Origin: a virus | Length of the DNA: 23,779 nucleotides | Reading direction: 5' to 3' (one strand) | Virus record (IMG/VR): IMGVR_UViG_3300025669_000194 | Coordinates: 1 to 23,779 of that record | In this document: in pieces, positions 14,301 through 21,981 of the stretch | Layout of the letters: each line of letters opens with the position of its first letter | How positions within the stretch are numbered: position 1 is the first letter of the stretch | Made by a program: the position numbers and the translations under genes | Notes under the pieces: model-generated | Seen by the model: only the letters and a program-made list of their open reading frames with translations | Database searches by the model: none | Told to the model about the DNA's origin: nothing

Positions 14301-17300
14301 CGCACTTCTTTTTTGAGATTGCCCCAACTTGGCGGGAGCCACCAGCGGGTATACCTCTCGCGCTACCTCAATGGCAGCCACCTTCGCTTCTATCTCAGGC
14401 ACTCCGCTTTCAACTAATCGTGTCCATGTCCTGTTCCACAGATTGAAGGTGCCTCGCGTTACTGTAACATAAGTCGTCTCGGTAAATCGGTCAAACCCCG
14501 GTATCTTGCTCAGGAACCCCGCCGCATACTCAGCAGGAGTCCCGCTTAATTGCCGCCCCATCATGGAACTAAACTCCGCGAATTCTTCCGGGTGCGCGAT
14601 AATATCGTCCATTAACCCATCTACGGTGATGGAATGTTTGAAGTCCCTGTTCTCAAAAGCCTTTGATACTGCTCCGCCAAAAGCCTGGAGACTGCCAACC
14701 GGGTCGGCCTGGACACCTATCAATCCCTGAATAGCAAATGGCGAAAAGTCACCTGAGAACGCTCCGGCCCTCCATCTCTCTATAAACCGCAGAACAGGAT
14801 TGTTAGTTGTCTGCCGCGCGGCGACAATATATTTGGCCTCCTTCGCAGTAAAATACCGATACAATCCTTCCTGAACAAAGACAAAGGGCTTGAGATTTGC
14901 AACTTTCCACGCAGGTCTAATCTCCCGAATTTCATCTTTGACTTTCTCTATCTGCGCCTGAATATCAGCTAACTGTGTACCAGCCATAGCCTTTGAGACA
15001 TATCTCCCCGCCTGTAAATAGAAAGCATCATCTAGCTCTATCAAGTCTGCTTCTTCATGAGAAGATTTGAGGAAATTATTGAGAGCCTCGATTTGCTGGA
15101 CGGACAGAACACGCTTGTATCCTTGCAGCCTTTGGAGCCGCTTCCTTAATCCAATCATCTTTTCGTAAAGTTCTGGATGAGTTGTCTCCATGGCTTCGAG
15201 CTTGGTCAATCCACCAGCCACTTCCTTGAACGTCACTCCGGCAGCAGCCTTTGACTTAAACGAGTCCATCCCCTCAATAAGTTTCTTCACATCCAGTTCC
15301 GGGGTGAATGGAGTTTTGCCCCCCATCCTATCGCGGGCTGTTTTCCATACACGGGTCTTCCCGCGCCCTGATGCTACCGCCCTTGTCTCACTTCCAAGCC
15401 ACTCAATTACATCTTCGGACACATCCACATTCGACAGGAACGCCCCGCCAGGATTGGGTTCAAACTTGCCAATCTCTGCGCCGTATTCATTAACCACATA
15501 ATCCAGTGTAGTATTATTATGCTCATTGATTGCTTTAACGGCGGATTCTTGAGTCGGTGTTAATTTATATAGTTGCGGGTTTTGGACTATATCAAGGAGT
15601 GTGCCGGTTATCGGATTATCAGCCTCCTTAGTTGTGCCGATAAATTCTATATCAGATTTCTCTCCCCTTAATACATTCTCCCCGAATACCCCGTTTAATA
15701 TCTTGAACAGGGGGAGACGGGTAACAATCTGCTTGGTGTTAACCTCGGACAATGCTCCTACTTCTGCCACCTGAGCAACCAGCAAATGCTCCGCCTCTGT
15801 TCCTATTACTTCCAATGCCGGCCTTTCAAATCTTAAAGCCGCACCAAGACCAGGAATACGTTGCGCCAGCTTGTTTAACGCACCCGGCCTATCCTGTTTA
15901 ACAATCTCTCGTGACTGATGAATTATCTTGCCGCGCCTTTCTGGTTGAACAGGAACATCGGGTATTCCTACCGTCTGAGGGACAGGCTTTGACGGAACCG
16001 CCTTAACAGGCTCCCCGCGAAAGGCAATCAGCACATCCTTAAATACGGTCAGGTGGTCGCCGGTATTATAGGCGTCGTAGCCAAGGTATTTTGCCGTGGC
16101 ATACTGCACTTCGGCATAGGCTTGCGTCCCCTGGCTCCCGAAGTTGGCGCCGAACTCCTTGCGGAACTTGGCCATCAACCACTCTTCCGCATCACGAAAT
16201 CGTTCCTGCTCTTCCTGGGATGCAGTCTGCGGGTCATATACCGATAGATTTTCATTGATAATATAAGGAGTCCCCGATACTTTGGCATCCGCTTCCTGCC
16301 CCTGCGAGTAACCATACCAGCGTTTAGCAAACCATCCTTCCTTAAAATGCGGCTTATATTCCTGCGCGAATTGTAGTTCCGGCTGAGTTTGTCCGCCGCC
16401 AGCCATCTCTGGCTCTATATGGGTGAGATTAGATTGATTACTGTAATGTGATATCGCTGGTTTCGTTACAGCCGGAATGTGGATAATACGATTATTCGCC
16501 AGGTCATAGATGACATCCTTCCCCTGCGCCCGCCCGATATCAATGGCGGCAGTCTTATCGTCTACGGCAAACACTACATCCAGAGTTGTCTTCCCTTTCT
16601 CGTACCAAGTGCCGACACTAACGCCCTTGCGATTAAGTAAATCAAGATTGGCATTGATGAAATCAGTAATCTGCTGCGGAGTAACATCTCTTCCATCAAA
16701 ATGCTGGCTACGTTCTGCAAAACCTGCAACGGAATAAGCCTTGCGCCTGGCAAGATTCCCGTCATAAAGATTATAGGTAGACCCCACCTCATTTTCTTCA
16801 GCTTCTGGAGCGATCCCTTCTTCGCGAGTATTATGCATAGCTGTTATATCATTAGCTATGGCCGCAAGTTCTTCGGTAGGAGGGATAATCTGTACCTCAC
16901 CGGCCATTCCACGCTCTACCGCGAAGTCGAGCCTCTGCTGAAATGTCATTGAGCCCCACTCAGCCGTATCAACTTCTTTGGTTTCCGCTACTGCTGGAAC
17001 CGCAGTCTTTTCCTCAATATTTATATCCGTAATCTTTATCTCTGTCATCTTGGCAGGAATCTTGTCTGTAGTTATGATGCCCTTATCAACCAAACTACCT
17101 ACTATTGCAGCGCCTTCATCGGTTGCCAAGTCGACGTTAACAGATAATCCTTCAGACTTAGCTATACCGAGGACCTTAAGGTACATTTCAGTGCCCAAGC
17201 CTTGTTCCCTAAGCTCTTCGGATACATTCACTCCCTCAATCTTCATTGTGGTCTCGGTTATTCTGTACTGGATAAAGTTTCCAGTAGCGTCCCCATTGGC

Positions 17301-19472
17301 ATCGTAATCCCTGAGCACTGTGGCTCCTGACTCATGCTGTTCTTCTCTCAAGTTAAGCACTGGTTTACTTGCTGCTATTTCCGGCAGTGTAATCACTCCC
17401 GTTTTTTTATCAATAATACTTGGCAAAAACTCTTCAATCATATCGCGTAACTCAATGTCATCACTCAGATCACGATGCAACGACTTCTTTACCTTGTTGT
17501 AGGTATTCACACTGACGTGTCCGGAGCCAGCCGTAATTGTAACAAGGAGGAATGTTGGAGCGGCCACCTCTTTGAGCGCCTCAAAAGCATTAAGACTCCT
17601 ATCTCGCAAGCCAGCCTTAACCTCAACCCTCGACTGCCCCAATGAAGTAATAGTCTCAGTTCCAATCTCTGTACCATACAACTCAACAAGTTTCGTGATT
17701 ATTCCCTTGGCGATTTTCTTTGTAGCAGTCTTTGCGAGCGGGCGAAATAATACATCAGCGAATGCGAGATTGCTTATCGCCTCCGGGACTGCTTCCCACA
17801 TACCGTACTGAAACGCAAGAGTTCTGAAATCAGCCTTCAGAGTAGCCTCCTCCTCTATACTGATATTGCGACCCTCAGTCTTTTGCATCTCCTCATTCTT
17901 GAGGTCAAGGTATGATTGCATTATCTGATAGTTTGCCATCTGGTATGCAGCCCATCCTGACGCAGCACTGCCTGCAATCCAAGCACCTGCCCTGGTGAAA
18001 GGCGCTACCGCAGCCGCCGCAGCGCCACCAGCCCCCATCGACACAATGGAGAAACCGAGACTCGGTGGAATCTGCGCTATATCGGCGTAGGTTATTGGGA
18101 AAGTGGTCGGCCCTTGCTGCTTCATAGCTAACTCGACAAACTCCGTCGAACTATTATTCGCAGAATCAATCCACTCAGTCATCCAATTTGGATAATTTAT
18201 ATTAGCTCCGCCTTCGCCTCTTAACATTATGAGAGATGCAACGGCCTGCTCTGGAGTCCTAATCAGAGCTTCTCCAAATATCTTAAATGCAGTAACTCGA
18301 TGCTCTCTCCCAGTAGCGGTAAGAGTATACATTTCTTCAGGAGACTTCTCTTCAGCTGACCCGACAAATGGTTTCTGCTCACCGCTTATTACTTTCATCA
18401 AACTTTCAGTAAAAGAAGGTGGCGATTCATACTCGGCTATTTTCCTCTGATACTCAATATCAGTAATCTCTGCCCCAGTATTAACATTACGCCAGGCCAA
18501 TACCTCTTCCTGTGGAACCACCTCTGGATAGAACTCGTCAATCTGCTCTTCCGTGGCGCCGATGGCCAGCAGTAGCTCCTCGGTGTTCGAAGTCCTGCCG
18601 GTGTCAGTAAGTCTCTGAATAAATACCTGCTCGAAGTCCTCATCAGTGGCAAGCCGATTAACAAGGTCATCGACTATACCAGCTTTATCCTCGTCTGGAT
18701 GAGAATCAAGTATCTCGGGAAATACAGCATTCCATACCTTCACCGAGTTCTTCCGGCGCCCCTCCTGTTCTGCTATAAGGGTATCTAATTCTTCATTCGT
18801 AAGAGTCGCGGAGATACCTTCAGGCAGCAACTCGGGATGCTCTTGATAGAAATTCTTGGTGTTCTCCAGGTTCATCGACGCCGGGACGTAAGTGCCGTCA
18901 ACCCAAATATATCCGTAAGGATTGATGGGCTGAGACGCTTCAGACATCGCTTCCGCGTATGCCTCATTACCGATGACATCGCGAACCAACTGCTCCGGCA
19001 ATCCTGCGTCCAGGGCATCCTGTACCGGCATACCAACGAATGGAGCGAGGGCGTCGACCTTCTTGTTCCAGTCGTCAGTGGCCCACGTCTCGTAGTCCTG
19101 CCAGAAATTATCTTCACCCCATTTTACACGAAGTTCATCAGGGAGATTCGGGAGTTTCGTAGCCTCAAAGTCAGCTATTCCCTGGTCGTACTCCGCCTGT
19201 TTCTGGGCATTAGGCACGCGATAAATCGAGAGTTCTCCACCCTGTTTCCAAACCCCATAATCCTCAGGGCTAATCTCGCCTTCGAACCCATCATCGCCAC
19301 CGATGTTGATATCATATAAACCGGCGCTTGCTGTATCGATACGAAACGGTGCGTCCGGGGTCTCATCAAAATGGCTGGTGAGTTCCTCGTTAAATCTGCG
19401 GTCGAGTATTTGCTCGGCTGAATATCTCTTAACCGGGTCCTTAAAGGCTTTATCCAATGAAGATAATGGCAT
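11322..19472 (-). CDS. Giant polyvalent virion protein: GNAT-like, ART-like and LPD38-like regions (2716 residues)
   Basis: This is a single open frame of 2716 codons; AGAGAGG before the ATG fixes the start. Visible parts in order are as follows. A helical N-terminus. A Gly/Ala-rich hydrophobic segment (about 470-512). A GNAT-type motif, ELREQGLGTEMYLKVLGIA (753-771), with the acetyl-CoA loop pattern RxxGLG. A conserved phage domain (893-1000) with the cores KAYSVAGFAER and VSVGTWYEKGKTTLDVVF. An ADP-ribosyltransferase-like region (1006-1152) opening SHYSNQ and closing KYLGYDAY..LTVFKDVLIAF. A long helical region to about 1950 with the hydrophobic LLAGSVVATSVTSAVASAIA and then LLLNRDYYGTKI, as in LPD38 of polyvalent proteins. 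Last, a C-terminus with repeated HPEL-type units. Polyvalent proteins are known as virion cargo that enters the host with phage DNA. I infer an ejected inner-virion protein with effector enzymes; the activities are unproven. Confidence 0.85.
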   Translation of the reverse strand: MPLSSLDKAFKDPVKRYSAEQILDRRFNEELTSHFDETPDAPFRIDTASAGLYDINIGGDDGFEGEISPEDYGVWKQGGELSIYRVPNAQKQAEYDQGIADFEATKLPNLPDELRVKWGEDNFWQDYETWATDDWNKKVDALAPFVGMPVQDALDAGLPEQLVRDVIGNEAYAEAMSEASQPINPYGYIWVDGTYVPASMNLENTKNFYQEHPELLPEGISATLTNEELDTLIAEQEGRRKNSVKVWNAVFPEILDSHPDEDKAGIVDDLVNRLATDEDFEQVFIQRLTDTGRTSNTEELLLAIGATEEQIDEFYPEVVPQEEVLAWRNVNTGAEITDIEYQRKIAEYESPPSFTESLMKVISGEQKPFVGSAEEKSPEEMYTLTATGREHRVTAFKIFGEALIRTPEQAVASLIMLRGEGGANINYPNWMTEWIDSANNSSTEFVELAMKQQGPTTFPITYADIAQIPPSLGFSIVSMGAGGAAAAAVAPFTRAGAWIAGSAASGWAAYQMANYQIMQSYLDLKNEEMQKTEGRNISIEEEATLKADFRTLAFQYGMWEAVPEAISNLAFADVLFRPLAKTATKKIAKGIITKLVELYGTEIGTETITSLGQSRVEVKAGLRDRSLNAFEALKEVAAPTFLLVTITAGSGHVSVNTYNKVKKSLHRDLSDDIELRDMIEEFLPSIIDKKTGVITLPEIAASKPVLNLREEQHESGATVLRDYDANGDATGNFIQYRITETTMKIEGVNVSEELREQGLGTEMYLKVLGIAKSEGLSVNVDLATDEGAAIVGSLVDKGIITTDKIPAKMTEIKITDINIEEKTAVPAVAETKEVDTAEWGSMTFQQRLDFAVERGMAGEVQIIPPTEELAAIANDITAMHNTREEGIAPEAEENEVGSTYNLYDGNLARRKAYSVAGFAERSQHFDGRDVTPQQITDFINANLDLLNRKGVSVGTWYEKGKTTLDVVFAVDDKTAAIDIGRAQGKDVIYDLANNRIIHIPAVTKPAISHYSNQSNLTHIEPEMAGGGQTQPELQFAQEYKPHFKEGWFAKRWYGYSQGQEADAKVSGTPYIINENLSVYDPQTASQEEQERFRDAEEWLMAKFRKEFGANFGSQGTQAYAEVQYATAKYLGYDAYNTGDHLTVFKDVLIAFRGEPVKAVPSKPVPQTVGIPDVPVQPERRGKIIHQSREIVKQDRPGALNKLAQRIPGLGAALRFERPALEVIGTEAEHLLVAQVAEVGALSEVNTKQIVTRLPLFKILNGVFGENVLRGEKSDIEFIGTTKEADNPITGTLLDIVQNPQLYKLTPTQESAVKAINEHNNTTLDYVVNEYGAEIGKFEPNPGGAFLSNVDVSEDVIEWLGSETRAVASGRGKTRVWKTARDRMGGKTPFTPELDVKKLIEGMDSFKSKAAAGVTFKEVAGGLTKLEAMETTHPELYEKMIGLRKRLQRLQGYKRVLSVQQIEALNNFLKSSHEEADLIELDDAFYLQAGRYVSKAMAGTQLADIQAQIEKVKDEIREIRPAWKVANLKPFVFVQEGLYRYFTAKEAKYIVAARQTTNNPVLRFIERWRAGAFSGDFSPFAIQGLIGVQADPVGSLQAFGGAVSKAFENRDFKHSITVDGLMDDIIAHPEEFAEFSSMMGRQLSGTPAEYAAGFLSKIPGFDRFTETTYVTVTRGTFNLWNRTWTRLVESGVPEIEAKVAAIEVAREVYPLVAPAKLGQSQKRSALLRAFPTSYSFIRQPASLISQGSMGYAKLITGQKLSNQERLAIRHLTLLAGSVVATSVTSAVASAIAQGADDDEIWKAVWDAVNPDPYNGKFLSVIVGDFRIPLGGSYRSIFRAIYPQEVEGIPFPVPFAGMPMFIVNRITPAIKTQINLLLNRDYYGTKIIKGEFPENIIRGLLYELEGAVPLSIGEGIGGVRRDEWPEEIAQQVAAQFVGVNLMKLDNTYFHKLVRNLGLPTSELSPLYSEDVDYFRTNNLYGKVTSVLSDVTIEEINKRKGYPPLIKVIIEARDLKREVDLLPNHSPASLDAEKYEDYYRQWGDREVLVAEGGDAVWTIEELVGGRYKTKTVTGEDAVKAFDRKYPQAELGNMTSKQYALLDQYWKLGPEEQTQFLLENPEIGVNPKTDYLLTHPKENAQLAVWGQAKVLSIEAYNESKSLIQQYDIPETAAPLITDAGKSMLALDEESISNYFLREEAVTMYGAQSHESLLVLASDEALRDWYGFAKPSYAVEYYQLGATYRDEREYYDKLKDNSSELYIKDIDDRWAAFDEAYPNNGYRISLAKMQAISKEYSADDVELWAEREQIAIDSGSGNSAEVKIFFFEHPELFATARAAKLVTSNMTEWNEPSLSIDIEYRDEDTKYTTEISERFNNMDDDQVDALQPPAGYNPQWWSTITASKKRDLLASLAREDMLDRDNDYRVARIQRDAYGIEHAHQVSNVPDGFVDSYMSYEELPLAGHRRDRFLAAPENKHFATFMSETIGHSRAGEALAHPELVPVVAYDNIYDDFQDDYERLDGLTDEKSAYYVPDYPLNTVTGESPRDIARQAMLFNKDGTLSDFGVADVKRTGYKELVPETYIGRYTDFKVLSVEGIPASWPEDSTGKKRTWYEDDWYLQEHPSFYDNVYIGLLDSTPYSKDDWERVPTREVWSAYVEEYLKAATAAEKRRIRWNNRPLDTWGQIAFGWTSIENRRTKATPTTAEKTITGIREATSPYTGE
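16017..16457 (-). other. ADP-ribosyltransferase-like domain within the giant protein
   Basis: Residues 1006-1152 have the order of the ART domains of phage polyvalent proteins. They open with SHYSNQSNLTHIEP and a glycine turn (AGGGQTQPE, where GTG is usual). A middle part carries aromatic residues (WYGYSQGQEAD) and INENLSVYD. The end is YATAKYLGYDAYNTGDH followed by TVFKDVLIAF. Such domains move ADP-ribose from NAD to target proteins. H1009, Y1010 and S1011 fit the NAD-pocket start; the catalytic Glu cannot be assigned by eye. Confidence 0.6.
17073..17270 (-). other. GNAT acetyltransferase-like motif within the giant protein
   Basis: Residues 735-800 include the beta strand IQYRITETTMKIEGVNV, then EELREQGLGTEMYLKVLGIA, matching the GNAT motif A (R/Q-x-x-G-x-G/A, acetyl-CoA pyrophosphate loop). 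A later strand (LSVNVDLATDEGAA) and IVGSLVDKGI fit the rest of a short fold. The first strands of a full GNAT are poorly defined here, so it may be a reduced domain. Confidence 0.55.
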
Positions 19473-19476
19473 ACTG

Positions 19477-19647
19477 CTACCTCTCTGATGTTACATTCTG
19501 GGTAGGAGCCTGTCCGGGTTTGCCCCGCTCCTTCATCTTCTCGAGTAAACCACCGATAGTGGCCGGAGCCTTGGCCCCCGCTACCGCAGGTTGCATTGCT
19601 ATAAGCACGCGCTTGTCAAATTCCTTGTGAGTTAACTTGCTGGCCAT
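19477..19647 (-). CDS. Small hypothetical protein (56 residues) between HNH and the giant gene
   Basis: ATG at 19647 directly follows the TAA of the HNH gene. A strong GGAGGGG, which lies inside the last codons of the HNH gene, stands five bases ahead. The product begins MASKLTHKEFDKRV and continues with a short hydrophobic helix, a Pro/Ala segment (VAGAKAPATIGGLLEKMKER) and a polar tail ending TSER. It ends five bases before the ATG of the giant gene, and its last codons supply the AGAGAGG for that start. A small adaptor or assembly protein is possible; the family is not recognised. Confidence 0.7.
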   Translation of the reverse strand: MASKLTHKEFDKRVLIAMQPAVAGAKAPATIGGLLEKMKERGKPGQAPTQNVTSER

Positions 19648-20193
19648 TTACCCCTCCGCAATAGAAAAATCATAATTTTTGTACTCCTTGTTTTCCACTC
19701 TTTTAATTGTGTTACAATTAGCACATAGTACCTGCAATCCTTCTGTTTCTCCATTAATAATATGCTTGTAATAATCTGTTTGATTCTTAAATTGCTTTCT
19801 ATGAGAATTTCCACCGCCATTCTTATGGTCTACTTGCAAAGCCCTCTCATCAGAAAAACCGCACTTCGCACATCTACCACCCAAAACAGATAATGCAGCC
19901 AAGCGTATTTTGCGCCTTAGTCTCCTGCCTGTCAAAATTTTAGCAGCCCTTACCTTCAATTTATTCTTCTTTCCCCACGCTCTTCTGTATTCGAGTTGTT
20001 CTTCCCTATTATTCCAATAACGTTCTTTATCCTCCCTTCGCCTCTCCCCTCCATCAGTTAAACGTTTAATTTTTTGCTGGCTTCTTATCCTTTCCTTATT
20101 ATCTTGACGATATTGCTTCATGTAGGAACGAATACTTTCTTTGTGCTCCTTCCTGTATTTCCTCTTGTACTCTTTAAGCTGCTCTTTATCCAT
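19648..20193 (-). CDS. Free-standing HNH endonuclease
   Basis: The protein has 181 residues from ATG 20193; a TTG six codons earlier has no support. The N-terminal half is a basic, Lys/Arg/Glu-rich helical region with repeated short units (KEYKRKYRKEHKES, IRSYMKQYRQDNKER), probably for DNA contact. The HNH core is at the C-terminus: C108/C111 (CAKCG), D122-H123 (VDHKNGGG), and C157/C160-N161 (LCANCNTIKR). The two CxxC pairs bind a structural zinc ion in this class, and the His acts in metal-dependent DNA cutting. The gene is clearly more AT-rich than its neighbours: 38% and 37% GC in two 60-base samples against 58% in a portal sample, counted by hand. This fits a mobile, homing-type gene inserted between the portal and the next gene. 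Confidence 0.88.
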   Translation of the reverse strand: MDKEQLKEYKRKYRKEHKESIRSYMKQYRQDNKERIRSQQKIKRLTDGGERRREDKERYWNNREEQLEYRRAWGKKNKLKVRAAKILTGRRLRRKIRLAALSVLGGRCAKCGFSDERALQVDHKNGGGNSHRKQFKNQTDYYKHIINGETEGLQVLCANCNTIKRVENKEYKNYDFSIAEG

Positions 20194-20199
20194 TTGTAT

Positions 20200-20228
20200 A
20201 TTATAACGCAAGTGGAGTAGACAAACAA
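20200..20228 (-). promoter_or_regulatory. Possible own promoter of the HNH gene, leaderless start
   Basis: The minus strand has a perfect TATAAT (20200-20205) just six bases before the HNH ATG, with TTGTTT (20223-20228) 17 bases upstream as a weak -35. Transcription would begin at or next to the ATG, giving a leaderless mRNA. This agrees with the lack of any Shine-Dalgarno before that ATG. The local AT-richness makes a chance match possible. Confidence 0.45.
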
Positions 20229-20235
20229 GCGAAGT

Positions 20236-21972
20236 TTACTCTGCCGTTTGGCGCCGGACTGTAACAGCTCGGCTATCACTGCGTTCTTCCTGTTCTTCGG
20301 GTCCCATATCTTCCTCGCCACTTATGTTGGCATTGCCCCCACCACCACCAAATACCGGCATCGTCGGCGTGGCCGTTCCTGTCGGGGCACTGGCACCATC
20401 ACCAAACCCGATTGGATTACCGGACATTCGCTGCCGGAGGATTACCTCTAACTGCTGGAGGACGAACTCGGCCTCTATGTAGTATTTCTCTGCACCAGGT
20501 TCTCCGGCCAAATCAATGAGGTCGTGGCCTCTCTCGAAAAGGTTGATAGCCATATCGCTCTGCCTGGCGGCCTGGGCGTTAACCTTGGCATCCTCTTCTT
20601 CTGGGTTTTCCAGGTGAAGAATGTCGCGCCTGATAGTGTCGTCCGACAGAAGTCCGGGCCTTATCGAAGCAGCCATCGAGTGGTTGGCGGCATCCTGTTC
20701 CGGGGAGATGGAGTAGAACTTATATAGCATCGTGAACTTTTTATCCAGGTCTGCCGGGGCGTACTCTCTTTCCTCGCCCTCTTCGCCCAACTCAGCGGAG
20801 TAACCACCAGCGATGTACTGGTCGACAAACATCCTTGCGGTCTGCCGGTAATAAGAACCCTGGTCGTACATCCTTGACTGGATAATGGAGGCGCGTTGTG
20901 CCATCATCTTGGCGATTGCAACCGATGACAATGGCATACTCAAAGTACCGTACTCCATATTAGAGAACGTCGCCCTCTGAATGGCAGAGAGCAGCAGGTA
21001 CTGGAACAGGCGTGTAGCCTGCTTAACATCATTGATTGGGAATGGCTTATAGCCACCACCCTTTTCAACCGGCAATACAGTCTTTTCCCCATAGGGTGAC
21101 TGCTCTGGCTTCGCTGCCATCTCACCGAGCTCACTCTCGTACTGCATCGGCCCCAGGAATGACCAGACCGAAAGGGTCTGAACGATTGACGCCAGCCGAT
21201 TCAACTCTGGGTACAGTCCGCGCACCGTTGCGTAGATACTTTCTGCGCGATACACAAAGAAATCCTCGTCCGCGAGGGCAGGGCCGGCAGAACTTTCAAC
21301 GACAACCCACGGAGGATATCCATAGGTATTCGGCTGGTCAAATATCTTCTTACCGTCCGCATACACTTCGTTTATATCTTTGTCCCAGAAATCACGGACC
21401 TTGATTTTCTTTCCGTTCGGAATATTGGTTGCCTTTGGGTACTCAGACTTAAGCATCCGTTCGTTTCTGTGAGTTACAGCGTTAACCCACGCTAACCCAT
21501 TGGCGTCATACTCATACGTTGCGTACCTGGAATCAGCCTGAAGTACATCGGGATAGAACTTCCCTCCGGCTTCCATTAACATATTCCTGGTTACGATTGT
21601 GCCGCGCAAGCAGTTCTGTTCAGTGATGAACGGACGAAGCATGGTTCTGCCGCGCTTGATAAGCCGATTATCGATGGTCGTCAGCAGGTCGTCCATGAAA
21701 TTCTGGACGTTAACCTTGTCCGTCTCCGACAACTGGCGCCCCTTGGCGACCGCCTGCATGGTGGCACCGTTAATGATTGACATAACCTTCTCGGCGAAGA
21801 TACGTGGCTCGTTCATCGTGACGTTGGTCACCTTCGGGATAGGCTTGTTATCCGTGCCCTTAAGAACAAACGGGTCGAGGAGATACAGGGAGCGGTCGGC
21901 ATCCTGCCTGGCATTCCGTAGTCCGAACTCTTCTTCCTTTTCCTCTACCATCTGTAGATTGGTATCAACCAT
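20236..21972 (-). CDS. Portal protein
   Basis: The protein has 578 residues and lies directly after TerL, as portals do. Supporting patterns are the opening ARQDADRSLYLLDPF with PKVTNVTMNEPRIFAEKVMS, the wing and clip regions in the middle (ATYEYDANGLAWVNAVTHR; KKIKVRDFWD), and the crown end (AANHSMAASIRPGLLSDDTI and the ILHLENPEEED after it). The last 60 residues are Gly/Glu-rich and disordered. Twelve copies would form the ring at one capsid vertex through which DNA enters and leaves. AGGAGAG precedes the ATG. The subfamily is not certain. Confidence 0.88.
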   Translation of the reverse strand: MVDTNLQMVEEKEEEFGLRNARQDADRSLYLLDPFVLKGTDNKPIPKVTNVTMNEPRIFAEKVMSIINGATMQAVAKGRQLSETDKVNVQNFMDDLLTTIDNRLIKRGRTMLRPFITEQNCLRGTIVTRNMLMEAGGKFYPDVLQADSRYATYEYDANGLAWVNAVTHRNERMLKSEYPKATNIPNGKKIKVRDFWDKDINEVYADGKKIFDQPNTYGYPPWVVVESSAGPALADEDFFVYRAESIYATVRGLYPELNRLASIVQTLSVWSFLGPMQYESELGEMAAKPEQSPYGEKTVLPVEKGGGYKPFPINDVKQATRLFQYLLLSAIQRATFSNMEYGTLSMPLSSVAIAKMMAQRASIIQSRMYDQGSYYRQTARMFVDQYIAGGYSAELGEEGEEREYAPADLDKKFTMLYKFYSISPEQDAANHSMAASIRPGLLSDDTIRRDILHLENPEEEDAKVNAQAARQSDMAINLFERGHDLIDLAGEPGAEKYYIEAEFVLQQLEVILRQRMSGNPIGFGDGASAPTGTATPTMPVFGGGGGNANISGEEDMGPEEQEERSDSRAVTVRRQTAE

Positions 21973-21981
21973 GACTCTCTC

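Noticed and set aside
18837-19319. A 160-codon plus-strand open frame inside the giant gene
   Set aside because: The minus frame is continuous for 2716 codons with recognisable domains; the plus frame is a shadow without a start signal.
19648-20211. TTG start of the HNH gene at 20211
   Set aside because: No Shine-Dalgarno precedes it, and it would lie upstream of the likely -10, so ATG at 20193 was preferred.
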